A stretch of DNA of 12,218 nucleotides, taken from Erysipelotrichaceae bacterium. Its GTDB lineage: Bacteria; Bacillota_I; Bacilli_A; RFN20; CAG-826. The position numbers and the translations under genes are program-made. The notes beneath the pieces are model-generated. The model was not told where the DNA came from and made no database searches. It saw only the letters and a program-made list of their open reading frames with translations. The stretch spans positions 1 to 12,218 of the forward strand of contig JAISVG010000089.1 in NCBI GenBank assembly GCA_031271635.1, given 5' to 3'. Of this stretch, positions 1 through 7,922 are shown piece by piece (within the stretch, counting starts at the first letter, position 1; each line of letters starts with the position of its first letter).

Positions 1-392
1 GTCACGACGCGACGCGGTCCGGCACTATGCTGTACGGTTTCACTAGCGCCAGGTTTTCTTAAATTATCAACATTTCCGCTGGATTTTCTTCCCGCTGGAG
101 CGTCACTACGCGGGGCATAAAGCGTATCCTTAACATGAGTTTTCGGCTGCGTTCTGGCGCCTCTCATGTCCTCTGGAACATCATCAACATAATCATACTT
201 GTCATTTGTTAGATAGGCTTCTGGGACTCCAAGGACCATGGCTAAACGAGCATACTTTGACTCTAAAGGCTCACTACGTTCATTCTCCCAATCAGAAACG
301 TCACTAGCCCGAACTGCAAGATGTCGGGCTAACTCAGGTTGAGTAAGTCCTCTTTCTTTACGAGCAATACGAAGTTTTTCGCTAAATTTCAT
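1..392 (-). CDS. XRE-family HTH transcriptional regulator, C-terminus cut by window edge
   Basis: An open frame of 130 codons starts at ATG 392 and runs off the left edge without a stop. A good ribosome binding site (AGGAGT, 400-405) lies 7 bases before the ATG. Residues 1-65 look like a Cro/C1-type helix-turn-helix: KLRIARKERGLTQPELA, then VSDWENERSEP, then KYARLAMVLGVP. This is the usual XRE order of helix 1-2, recognition helix and the 'L..L...L.V' closing helix. After about residue 70 the character changes to an acidic stretch (YDYVDDVPEDM) followed by a Gly/Ser/Arg/Pro-rich, probably disordered segment to the edge. It presumably binds DNA as a dimer, but the targets are unknown. What follows the linker (a membrane helix, a sensor domain or nothing) is outside the window. 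The tail DNA is much richer in GC (about 53% over bases 1-180) than the rest. The family call is secure, the role unknown. Confidence 0.85.
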   Translation of the reverse strand, partial: MKFSEKLRIARKERGLTQPELARHLAVRASDVSDWENERSEPLESKYARLAMVLGVPEAYLTNDKYDYVDDVPEDMRGARTQPKTHVKDTLYAPRSDAPAGRKSSGNVDNLRKPGASETVQHSAGPRRVV

Positions 393-423
393 AAATTATA
401 CTCCTTAGTTGTATATATTAAAT

Positions 424-452
424 ATTCTATATAAAGAACTGTACATTGTAAA
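424..452 (-). promoter_or_regulatory. Sigma-A-type promoter of the XRE gene
   Basis: Read on the minus strand, TTTACA (447-452) and TAGAAT (424-429) are separated by exactly 17 bases. Each differs from consensus by one base. Transcription would begin near 417, giving a leader of about 25 bases that contains the AGGAGT ribosome binding site. This gene therefore has a conventional leader, unlike the other operon heads in the window. Confidence 0.6.
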
Positions 453-456
453 TACA
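440..456. promoter_or_regulatory. Candidate operator (imperfect palindrome) overlapping the XRE -35 box
   Basis: TGTA (440-443) and TACA (453-456) form the ends of an imperfect 17-base inverted repeat. Inside it sits a perfect 9-base palindrome, TACATTGTA (442-450). The repeat covers the -35 hexamer of the XRE gene, where an autoregulating XRE repressor would be expected to bind. The flanking DNA is AT-rich, so chance palindromes are common. This is suggestive only. Confidence 0.25.
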
Positions 457-461
457 TTTAG

Positions 462-478
462 AAAAAAGTTGCCTTTTT
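462..478 (-). terminator. Weak possible terminator after the methyltransferase gene
   Basis: On the minus strand the RNA would read AAAAAG-GCAA-CUUUUUU: a 6-bp, mostly A-U stem capped by a GNRA-type tetraloop and running into U's. It lies about 30 bases past the stop at 509. The stem is too weak to be a confident intrinsic terminator, but no better hairpin is visible between 393 and 508. Confidence 0.25.
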
Positions 479-508
479 GTGCGTCTAATCTAAAAAGTAA
501 AGATGAGT

Positions 509-1258
509 TTATTTACGAAATTTATACATGATGATCCCATGCGCAACCGCCACATTTAAGGAATCAAAATTCGTAATCGGAAGATAAAGTTTTTGATATT
601 GACCAAGACTCTCGAGGTTAAGTCCTTGTCCTTCGTTCCCAAAGACAAGGATATATTTACTAGGGACACTGATCTCATCAAGCTTTGTGGCTTCCTGATC
701 AAGAATTGTTAAAAAGGCTTGGTGATCGGGATGCGTTTTTAAAAATAGTGATAGGTTATTATCAAAGACAATATTCACATGAAAAATTGCTCCTTCAGAC
801 GCTAAGATTGCCTTATAGTCAAAAGGCGAGGCTGACTCTGAAAGGACAATGGTTTCCGCACCAAAAGCATATGAGGTCCTAATAATCGCTCCCACGTTAC
901 TGGGATTCTGGACTTTCAGTAAATAAACGACACGGTCCAGAACGATTGGCATTTTTTCTTTTAACGATACAATCCCAAGATATTGTTGCTTGCTTTTCCC
1001 CGAAACAAGACGATCAAAGAGAAAGCGCTTCACCACATATATTGTTGTTTTTATATTTTTGAAAGCGGTCATTTCAGCTTCTTCAGCCACAATAATCGCT
1101 TGAAGCAGCTTTGCAATACTTGCTTCAACAATAAGATTAGAGCCTTGAACCATGAATTCCTTACCATCTTTTTGCACTTGATGCTGTTTTAAAGATAATA
1201 AGTATTTGAAGGTTTGACTAGTCGCACTAGTGACATTAATTCTAGTATTTTCCGGCAT
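509..1258 (-). CDS. TrmH/SpoU-family RNA 2'-O-ribose methyltransferase
   Basis: This 249-residue protein has all three SpoU (SPOUT) motifs in order: motif 1 NPSNVGAIIRT (residues 118-128, with the conserved Asn and Arg), motif 2 VFGNEGQGL (205-213) and motif 3 DSLNVAVAHG (232-241). The N-terminal part (about 15-105, including FMVQGSNLIVEA) resembles the L30e-like substrate-binding domain found in the RlmB/YsgA branch. The family transfers a methyl group from S-adenosylmethionine to a ribose 2'-OH in rRNA or tRNA through a trefoil-knot fold and acts as a cytosolic dimer. The RNA target cannot be read from the sequence. The ATG at 1258 is supported by AGGAGA six bases upstream. It overlaps the end of the upstream metallopeptidase gene by 17 bases, so the two are co-transcribed and probably translationally coupled. 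The family is secure; the exact substrate is unknown. Confidence 0.9.
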   Translation of the reverse strand: MPENTRINVTSATSQTFKYLLSLKQHQVQKDGKEFMVQGSNLIVEASIAKLLQAIIVAEEAEMTAFKNIKTTIYVVKRFLFDRLVSGKSKQQYLGIVSLKEKMPIVLDRVVYLLKVQNPSNVGAIIRTSYAFGAETIVLSESASPFDYKAILASEGAIFHVNIVFDNNLSLFLKTHPDHQAFLTILDQEATKLDEISVPSKYILVFGNEGQGLNLESLGQYQKLYLPITNFDSLNVAVAHGIIMYKFRK

Positions 1259-1886
1259 TTAATTTCTCCTGATGAAGTTTGAACTCGGGATTAAAGAGTT
1301 GTAGTTTTTGGTAAAAAACTTTACTATGATTCAAGTAATAATAATGAGTTATTTCGTGATAGATAACGCTATCAATGATTTCTTTTCGAAAATGAACTAA
1401 TGATAAGGCAAAAGACAAATAATAAGACTTATCTTTAATAAGCAAGTGAAAGGAGCCCCATTTTCTTGTAGTGTCACGAAAAACAATTTTTATAGGGGCA
1501 GGAAGTTTAAGCTCCTTAGTAATTACGAAGACTCTTTCGTTAATATAGTCACCAATTAGTTTTTTTAAAGCAGTTTTTAAACTTTTTCTTCCTAGATTAG
1601 TGAGAAGACGAAGTGACTTCTTTTCCCCGAACACATAGCAAAATTGATCATCAACCGCCGGAATAAAAGCATATTTATTCTTAACTCTTATCAAAAGATG
1701 GTCAAGAATGTCATAAACTTTACTCGCTTGAAGCTGTTTTGGGTAGTGATAGATAAGAGTTCCAAGACGGTATTCAAGCCGAGGGATTCTCGAGTCAGCA
1801 AGAAAAAGGATGCGAAAGCCCTGATATGTTACCGGCTCAATATCAAGTAAAGCATATGATTTACTATTAATCTTTTCACTTATCAC
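1242..1886 (-). CDS. YgjP-like zinc metallopeptidase domain protein (DUF45 / SprT-like)
   Basis: This 214-residue protein has a zincin motif HEITH at 177-181, with Glu178 as presumed catalytic base. A third ligand, His187, lies in NHSKVFY, matching the YgjP family's 'HELaHl...nHs..FW'. Upstream RKWGSF matches the family's conserved 'RWGSC' region, with Cys replaced by Phe. The N-terminal half (SRIPRLEYRLGTLIYHYPK) fits the family's beta-rich lead-in. Its natural substrate is unknown. The start is uncertain. The only good candidate is GTG at 1886, because no in-frame ATG exists in the gene. A GGTGAT sequence overlaps this codon, so it cannot serve as a normal upstream ribosome binding site for it. 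A TATAAT box lies so close (1893-1898) that the mRNA would begin at the GTG. It is first in a two-gene operon with the methyltransferase. Confidence 0.8.
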   Translation of the reverse strand: MISEKINSKSYALLDIEPVTYQGFRILFLADSRIPRLEYRLGTLIYHYPKQLQASKVYDILDHLLIRVKNKYAFIPAVDDQFCYVFGEKKSLRLLTNLGRKSLKTALKKLIGDYINERVFVITKELKLPAPIKIVFRDTTRKWGSFHLLIKDKSYYLSFALSLVHFRKEIIDSVIYHEITHYYYLNHSKVFYQKLQLFNPEFKLHQEKLNAGKY

Positions 1887-1892
1887 CTTAAA

Positions 1893-1920
1893 ATTATATC
1901 TTAAGATTTAGAAGTTGAAA
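1893..1920 (-). promoter_or_regulatory. Promoter for the metallopeptidase-methyltransferase operon, apparently leaderless
   Basis: A perfect TATAAT (minus strand, 1893-1898) is followed by six bases before the GTG at 1886. The predicted +1 is the G of the start codon itself. The -35 is weak: TTTCAA at 1915-1920 with a 16-base spacer, the same six base pairs that form the -35 of the opposite promoter. Confidence 0.5.
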
Positions 1921-1943
1921 GATTAAGGATGATTTGATAAAAT
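1915..1943 (+). promoter_or_regulatory. Promoter for the DUF523-dnaE-polA-mutM/coaE operon, apparently leaderless
   Basis: TTGAAA (1915-1920), a 17-base spacer and TAAAAT (1938-1943) make a near-consensus sigma-A promoter. The predicted +1 is base 1950, the A of the ATG of the first gene. There is no ribosome binding site in the usual place before this ATG; the only purine run, AAGGAT, is about 20 bases away. Both facts point to a leaderless transcript. The -35 overlaps that of the divergent promoter. Confidence 0.6.
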
Positions 1944-1949
1944 TAACAT

Positions 1950-2387
1950 ATGGAAACGATCTTAATTTCAGCGTGCCTCGTCGGCGATAAAACCCGTTAT
2001 GACGGTCGTGGTGCTTATCATCCTATAACCGCAAAATTATTAACGAAATATGATCTTGTTCCTTTTTGTCCTGAAGTTGAAGGCGGTCTAAGAATCCCGC
2101 GTCCCAAGGCCGAAAGAGTCGATAATAAAGTGATCACTATTGCTGGCAAAGATGTGACACATCATTTTGAAAAAGGAGCTGATAAAGTAATAAACATCAT
2201 CAAATATTTAGGCATCAAGAAAGCAATTTTAAAGGAGAATTCTCCAAGTTGTGGCGTTCATCAAATATATGATGGTTCCTTTAGTGAAACTCTTGTTTCT
2301 AAACCCGGCATCCTTACTGAAGTTTTGATTAAAAGTGGTGTCACAGTTTATACCCCGGACGAATTTTTAAAACTATTAGATGAGTGA
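1950..2387 (+). CDS. DUF523 / TudS-like probable [4Fe-4S] desulfurase-family protein
   Basis: This 145-residue protein is full length for DUF523 (YbbK). Family motifs appear in order: ISACLVGDKTRYDG (6-19), FCPEVEGGLRIPRPKAE (39-55), GKDVT (66-70) and KENSPSCG (95-102). Three cysteines (C9, C40 in CPE, C101 in SPSCG) match those that hold a [4Fe-4S] cluster in TudS, the characterised thiouracil desulfurase of this family. The Glu after C40 is kept. By family knowledge it may remove sulfur from thiolated bases or similar compounds; that this protein does so is inference. It heads the dnaE-polA operon and its 3' end overlaps dnaE by 8 bases. The ATG at 1950 has no ribosome binding site and coincides with the predicted transcription start. 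The stop is TGA. Confidence 0.85.
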   Translation: METILISACLVGDKTRYDGRGAYHPITAKLLTKYDLVPFCPEVEGGLRIPRPKAERVDNKVITIAGKDVTHHFEKGADKVINIIKYLGIKKAILKENSPSCGVHQIYDGSFSETLVSKPGILTEVLIKSGVTVYTPDEFLKLLDE

Positions 2388-5364
2388 TTTTGTCTTCTTA
2401 AATATTCTCACTGCAGCTTCAATTAGCAATAGCGTCGTTAAACCTGAAGCTTTAATTTTAAAGAGTCATCAACATAATATCAAGACGCTTGGAATTGCAA
2501 ACGAAAACTTTTTTACGGCCTTTGAATTAAATAATCTGGCCCAAAAACGTAGCATCGAATTGCATCATGGCTATCGTTTTATGAATGAAGACCTAGAATA
2601 TGTTATTTATCCTAAAAATGAAAGCGGATATCGCGCTATTATTAGTTTCATTAATAATATCGATTCTCTTGAAGCGCTCTTAAGAAGCGATGATGTTATC
2701 ACGATCATCTCACTATTTCAACCCTTTTTCTATCGAATCTTTGATGGAAACCAGAGGACCTTTGGTGAAAAAGTATATTCTAACCTTGCTTTGATTAAAA
2801 ATCTCTATTTGGGAATCGAAAACAATGCCAGTACAAACAAAAAATACCTCGATTTTGCGCGTGAATTTATCATTTCACGTTCATATCAAGGTGTTGCTTT
2901 TCCGAAGATTCAATATCTTGAAAAGAATGATCTTCTAGCCCTGGACATGATTCAAGCCATCATTAATCAAGAAATCATCAGCGGAGCTCCTTTAAAAGAA
3001 GGCCCGAATTTCTTTCTAGATGAGACAATAATTAAGGAACGCTATCTTGAACTTGAAATTAGAAACACTCGTGCCATCAGCGACGAACTAAACTTTAATC
3101 TTCATCAAAAACGAGGTCAACTTTTTAAGGTTAGTGATGATAAAGAAGTCTTAAGAAAACTTGCAATTAGTAATTTTAAAGCCATTAAACTAGATCCTAG
3201 TAAATATGAAAAACGTCTCTTCTATGAACTAGATATTGTTATTAGCCGTGGTTTTGCCTCGTATTTTTTAATTGTCGCTGATGTTATTAACTACGCGAAG
3301 GCAAATAATATCCTTATTGGTCCTGCGCGTGGCTCAGTTGGAGGCTCGCTTTTAGCTTACGTATTAAACATTACCGAAATTGACCCTTTAAAATATGACT
3401 TACTTTTTGAAAGATTCCTTAATCCTTCAAGAACCGACATGCCAGATATTGATATTGATATTGAAGATACTAAAAGAGATGAACTCATTAACTATGTTAA
3501 AAGTAAATATGGCTCTTTGCATGTTGGTCTTATTGCCACCCTTGGCACCTTACTCGCGAGAAACTCAATTCGTGACACCGGAAGAATCTTCGCCTACCCA
3601 AATCATGATATTGATCGACTTGCAAAAACTATTTCAAGTAAAGATAATGATTTAAAGAGTGCGTACCGTAACAATAAAGTTTTTAAGAATCTTCTTGATA
3701 CCGATTCTTATTACCTTGACATTATTAAAAAAGCCAGTAAGATTGAAGGTTTAATTCGTCAAACCGGAATTCACGCGGCCGGAGTTATCATTAATAATGA
3801 GGACTTGAACCAATGTGTTCCTTTAAAACAGATTAATGATACTTATGTCATTCAATACGAAATGCTTGATCTTGAACGTCAAGGCTTCACAAAGATCGAT
3901 TTTCTTGGTCTCAAGAACCTTACCGTCATCCACGAGATGCTTGATCGCATTAACCTCAATCATCAGCTTCAATTAAACACCAGTAACATTCCAGAAACCG
4001 ATCAAAAGACCTTTGATCTCATTAACCGTCTTGAAACCGTGGGACTCTTCCAACTAGAAAGCCCCGGCATGAAAAAAACCATCGCCGAAATTGAGGTAAA
4101 AGAGTTTCTTGATCTCGCTCTTATTATCGCCATTTTTAGGCCCGGTCCCATGCAACACATTAGCGAATTTGCAAGACTAAGAAAAGAACCTAAACGCGTT
4201 TCTTATCCGGCTCCAATGCTCGAAACTATTTTAAAACCCACCAATGGTTTCTTCATATACCAAGAACAAATCATGGAAGCTGCAAGAATATATGCGGGTT
4301 TTACACTTGAGACAGCCGATGTTTTTAGAAAAGCAATTTCAAAGAAAAATTCCGCTTTAATGGAGGAGTATCGTGATGCCTTTATAAATGGAGCGATAAA
4401 AAATGGTCGTAGTATTGGTGAGGCGAGGCGAGTCTTTTCCAGTATTGAAGCCTTTGCCAGTTATGGTTTTAATAAATCACATGCCGTTGCTTATGCAAGA
4501 ATCTCTTATCTCACCGCCTATTTAAAGGCTAATTATCCGTTTGAATTTTATGAAGTTTTTGTGAAAACAATCTCCTATAGCGATCCTCGTTTTGAAGATA
4601 TTACTAAAGAATTAAGGTCTTTGGGCTTCGTTTTTTCTAAGCTTTCCATCAATCACTCAAAGAAAGAACTAAGCTTTGACTTTGAAAGAAAAATTATTAT
4701 CCCACCCCTCTCATCGATTAAAGCTTTAACTAACGAGGTTAGTGATAAGATTCTTAAGATTCGAACCACACCATTTAGTGATATCTATGATTTCTTCCGT
4801 CGAATTGCTCCTTTAAATCTTGCAAAAGATATTTTGATGGCCCTCATTAACGCTGGCTTATTCGATGAGTTCGAGCTTACTCGAGCGACTTTGCGAGTTG
4901 GTCTTGACCGCTTAATCTCCTATAGTCACATGTTTTACGGCATTAGTGAAGATCTCCTTGCCTTTAACATTGATAAACCAATTCTTCAGCCTCAAACATC
5001 AAACGAAATTGCCGATCTTGATCTTGAAGCTAAAGCCGTCGGACATCTATTTACCCATAATATCAAAACGATTCTAAAAAAAGCTCAACTTGAACTACCG
5101 ACAATTAATGACTTTTTATATCATCATCAAGCATCATTCGCGGCGATTATCCAAGGGATTAGAATTATTAAGACCAAGAATAATACGAGGATGGCTTTCA
5201 TTACACTTTTTGATGATGAAGACACCATTGAAGTCGTAGCTTTTGAAGAATTTTTAACTAATTATCACCCTGAACCCTTAATGTTAGTTGAGTGTTTTGC
5301 GCGCCACGAGCAAAGATTGGGACGAGATTCAATTATTTTGAGTAAAATAAGGACAGTACTATGA
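2380..5364 (+). CDS. dnaE: DNA polymerase III alpha subunit, DnaE type
   Basis: This C-family replicative polymerase is 994 residues long, shorter than B. subtilis DnaE (about 1,115) and closer to mollicute versions. The catalytic core is intact: GPARGSVGGS (about 313-322), the metal-binding PDIDIDIED (355-363, with Asp358 and Asp360) and the third Asp507 in KIDFLGLKNLT. The fingers region (FRPGPM, IYQEQIM, YGFNKSHAVAYA) follows, then a helix-hairpin-helix region (about 770-835) and a C-terminal OB-fold-like segment (about 905-990). The N-terminal PHP domain is degenerate: the usual HLHVHS ligands read FLNILT, and the later TDH-type motif reads ANENFF. PHP-based metal binding and proofreading are therefore unlikely. 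In Bacillus, DnaE extends RNA primers beside PolC; a PolC here is presumed but not seen. The start overlaps the previous stop (ATGAGTGA) with no separate ribosome binding site, suggesting coupling. It contains no tryptophan. Confidence 0.95.
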   Translation: MSDFVFLNILTAASISNSVVKPEALILKSHQHNIKTLGIANENFFTAFELNNLAQKRSIELHHGYRFMNEDLEYVIYPKNESGYRAIISFINNIDSLEALLRSDDVITIISLFQPFFYRIFDGNQRTFGEKVYSNLALIKNLYLGIENNASTNKKYLDFAREFIISRSYQGVAFPKIQYLEKNDLLALDMIQAIINQEIISGAPLKEGPNFFLDETIIKERYLELEIRNTRAISDELNFNLHQKRGQLFKVSDDKEVLRKLAISNFKAIKLDPSKYEKRLFYELDIVISRGFASYFLIVADVINYAKANNILIGPARGSVGGSLLAYVLNITEIDPLKYDLLFERFLNPSRTDMPDIDIDIEDTKRDELINYVKSKYGSLHVGLIATLGTLLARNSIRDTGRIFAYPNHDIDRLAKTISSKDNDLKSAYRNNKVFKNLLDTDSYYLDIIKKASKIEGLIRQTGIHAAGVIINNEDLNQCVPLKQINDTYVIQYEMLDLERQGFTKIDFLGLKNLTVIHEMLDRINLNHQLQLNTSNIPETDQKTFDLINRLETVGLFQLESPGMKKTIAEIEVKEFLDLALIIAIFRPGPMQHISEFARLRKEPKRVSYPAPMLETILKPTNGFFIYQEQIMEAARIYAGFTLETADVFRKAISKKNSALMEEYRDAFINGAIKNGRSIGEARRVFSSIEAFASYGFNKSHAVAYARISYLTAYLKANYPFEFYEVFVKTISYSDPRFEDITKELRSLGFVFSKLSINHSKKELSFDFERKIIIPPLSSIKALTNEVSDKILKIRTTPFSDIYDFFRRIAPLNLAKDILMALINAGLFDEFELTRATLRVGLDRLISYSHMFYGISEDLLAFNIDKPILQPQTSNEIADLDLEAKAVGHLFTHNIKTILKKAQLELPTINDFLYHHQASFAAIIQGIRIIKTKNNTRMAFITLFDDEDTIEVVAFEEFLTNYHPEPLMLVECFARHEQRLGRDSIILSKIRTVL

Positions 5365-7922
5365 ATAAATTAATCATCATTGACGGGAATTCACTCCTCT
5401 TTCGGGCCTACTATGCTACTTCTTATCCTCCTGAAAGAATGATGCAAACTAAAGACGGCACCTATACCAATGCCATTGTAGCCTTTGCAAATATGCTGCT
5501 TAAAATCATGAATCCCTTAAAACTTGGGGATGGTATTTGTTGTGTCTTTGATAGTTATGAAAAAACAACACGGCATCTTGAAGATCCAACCTACAAGGCA
5601 CAACGAAAACCTGCTCCACCTGAACTAGTGATGCAGTTTCCTTTAATTCGCACTTTTCTTAAGTCGCTAAACATTCCGACTCTCGAAATGCCAGGTTTTG
5701 AAGGCGATGATCTTGCTGCCTCAATTAGTCGCGTGGCTTCAAATCAAGGGATTAGTGTTAATATTTATACTAGTGATAAGGATTATTTACAATTAGTCGA
5801 TAAGAATATTACCATTACCATTTTAAAGAAGGGCCTTTCAGACATGGTCAAAGTCACCGAGAATAACTGTGAAGAACTCTATGGTCTTAAGCCAAAAGCC
5901 ATTATTGACTTTAAAGCCTTAAGTGGCGATCCAAGCGATAACATCAAGGGGATTAAAGGCATTGGAGAAAAAACCGCCATTAAGCTCATTAGCGAACACG
6001 AAACTCTTGAAAAGATTTATCAATATGCCCTTCTTAATCAAACTTCAAAAACTAATAAGCTCATTGTTGATAATATCGAAGCAGCCCGCCATGCCTACCA
6101 TCTTGCAACACTTATTGATAATATCACCCTTCCCTTTACGATGAAAGATCTTGAATATCAAGGCTATGAGGAACGCACCATCACTAATTTTGCAAAGCGC
6201 TACGAAATGAATACTTTTCTTCATAAACTTCCTAGTTCCTTTCGCGAACATACCGCGCCGACCAGTGAAACTATTTATGAAAAAAGCGAGGTTTTGCCAG
6301 AATATTTTCTTCAAGAAGATCGTATTGTCATTCATCTTGAATATGAAAAAAAAGCGACTAATTATCATCTTCATGAACCAAAACTAATCTATCTTGCAAC
6401 CAGTAAAACCACTACTATTATCACTCCAAACGCTTTACGAGATGATCCTGTATTTAAAAGACTCCTCAGTTCAAAAAGCACGATTCTTGCTACTGATAGT
6501 AAACTCTTAATCCACTTTCTCGTTAAGAATAACATTCCCTACCGCGAAATTGCTTTTGATTTTCTTCTAGCAAATTATCTCATTAATTCCGAACGAACCA
6601 GTGACATCAGCACAACCCTAAGGCTTTTTAATTCTGATATTGTTGCTAATCATGATGATGCCTATTATGAAACCGCATTTATTCTTATCAAACTCGTAAA
6701 GTTATATCCAAAACTAAACGCTGAATTAACCAATATGAAACTTGATAACCTTTATTATCAAGTGGAGTTACCTTTAGTAAGAACCCTAGTCCTAATGGAA
6801 CTTGAAGGAATCTATGTTAATAAAGAGATTCTTGAGACCCTAAGAGATCGCTACCATGGAAAGCTTAGGGGGTTAGAACAAAAAATCTATGCTCTAGCCA
6901 AACATCCCTTTAATATTAAGTCGCCACTACAAATTAAAGCGGTTCTTTTTGATGAACTGCAACTAGGAAAAGAAAAATCGACCAGTGAAGAGGTTTTACG
7001 ACGTTATCAACATTATGAAATTGTGGGGTTAATCCTTGAGTATCGTCATTACATGAAACTATTAACCACTTATGTCGAAGGCATTATTCCTTATATCGAT
7101 GATGAAGGTCATCTTCATACCATTTTTAACCAAACAGTAACCGCCACAGGACGACTTTCTAGTAGCGAACCGAATCTGCAAAACATTGTAATTCGAAGCG
7201 AAGATAGCAATGATTTTCGTATGGTTTATTCATTAAGAAAGCCTGATGATAAGTATTTATCACTCGACTATTCCCAAATCGAACTTCGAGTCTTGGCTGA
7301 ATTATCAAACTGCGCCCCTTTAATTGAGGCGTTTCAAAATAAAGAAGATATTCATACTAAGACCGCTCAGATGGTTTATCATAAAGAACATATTACTCCT
7401 TTTGAACGACGAGTCGCGAAGGCAGTTAACTTTGGCATTATCTATGGTATTTCAAGTTGGGGCCTCGCTAATGACCTTGATATCATGCCTTTTGAAGCAA
7501 CCGCCATCATTAACTCCTTTAAAGAAGCTTTTCCTGAAGTTGTTACCTTCCTTGATAAAACGATCGCTTTTGCGAGTGATCGTGGCTATGTTGAAACGAT
7601 GTTTAAAAGACGCCGCTACATTCAAAACATTAACTCTAATGACTATATGAAGAAAGAGGCTGCGAAAAGACAGGCCATGAACGCGCCGATTCAAGGCACC
7701 GCAAGTGACATTATTAAGACGGCCATGATTAAAGTTCAAGCCTTTCTTGACGTTCATCAGTATCGCACTAAGTTGGTGCTCCAAATTCATGATGAATTGG
7801 TTTTAATTGGTCCTATTAAAGAATTAAATAGCATTAAAAATGAAATTGAAACCATTATGGAAAATGTCGTTACCAGTAAAGTAAGACTTGAAGTCGATGT
7901 CAAAATTAAGGAGCACCTTTAA
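5361..7922 (+). CDS. polA: DNA polymerase I, proofreading site lost
   Basis: This 853-residue protein has three regions. The N-terminal 5'-3' flap exonuclease (about 1-290) is intact: IIIDGNS, EGDD (114-117), TSDKD (D139, D141), SGDPSDN (D190, D193) and the GIKGIGEKTA hairpin. The middle region (about 300-465) aligns with a 3'-5' exonuclease but lacks the catalytic DxE and other acidic residues (HLEYE stands where DTET is expected), as in Bacillus stearothermophilus Pol I. The polymerase (about 470-853) has motif A LDYSQIELR (Asp636), the O-helix R683-K687-F691-Y695-G696 and motif C IHDE (His810-Asp811-Glu812). It removes primers and fills gaps in lagging-strand synthesis and base-excision repair. 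The ATG overlaps the dnaE stop (ATGA) and has AAGGA seven bases upstream. A full-length PolA separates this organism from mycoplasmas that keep only the exonuclease. Confidence 0.96.
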   Translation: MNKLIIIDGNSLLFRAYYATSYPPERMMQTKDGTYTNAIVAFANMLLKIMNPLKLGDGICCVFDSYEKTTRHLEDPTYKAQRKPAPPELVMQFPLIRTFLKSLNIPTLEMPGFEGDDLAASISRVASNQGISVNIYTSDKDYLQLVDKNITITILKKGLSDMVKVTENNCEELYGLKPKAIIDFKALSGDPSDNIKGIKGIGEKTAIKLISEHETLEKIYQYALLNQTSKTNKLIVDNIEAARHAYHLATLIDNITLPFTMKDLEYQGYEERTITNFAKRYEMNTFLHKLPSSFREHTAPTSETIYEKSEVLPEYFLQEDRIVIHLEYEKKATNYHLHEPKLIYLATSKTTTIITPNALRDDPVFKRLLSSKSTILATDSKLLIHFLVKNNIPYREIAFDFLLANYLINSERTSDISTTLRLFNSDIVANHDDAYYETAFILIKLVKLYPKLNAELTNMKLDNLYYQVELPLVRTLVLMELEGIYVNKEILETLRDRYHGKLRGLEQKIYALAKHPFNIKSPLQIKAVLFDELQLGKEKSTSEEVLRRYQHYEIVGLILEYRHYMKLLTTYVEGIIPYIDDEGHLHTIFNQTVTATGRLSSSEPNLQNIVIRSEDSNDFRMVYSLRKPDDKYLSLDYSQIELRVLAELSNCAPLIEAFQNKEDIHTKTAQMVYHKEHITPFERRVAKAVNFGIIYGISSWGLANDLDIMPFEATAIINSFKEAFPEVVTFLDKTIAFASDRGYVETMFKRRRYIQNINSNDYMKKEAAKRQAMNAPIQGTASDIIKTAMIKVQAFLDVHQYRTKLVLQIHDELVLIGPIKELNSIKNEIETIMENVVTSKVRLEVDVKIKEHL

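Noticed and set aside
1..392. XRE regulator as evidence of a prophage or integrative element
   Set aside because: No integrase, attachment repeat or phage gene is visible, and XRE proteins are common in chromosomes.
412..433. TATATA inverted pair around the XRE -10 region as a hairpin or operator
   Set aside because: It is simple AT-rich sequence next to a promoter and is expected by chance.
685..882. Plus-strand open frame inside the methyltransferase gene, and similar frames at 983-1192, 1644-1850, 6045-6374, 7324-7650, 7452-7790 and 10719-10910
   Set aside because: They lie wholly inside conserved genes in other frames, show no known motifs and have no promoter or ribosome binding site of note. 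They are shadows.
1950..5364. UGA=Trp (mycoplasma) genetic code
   Set aside because: All six Trp codons found are TGG, TGA sits exactly at expected protein ends (DUF523 gene, dnaE, ruvB), and the reading-through extensions would be short and unconserved.
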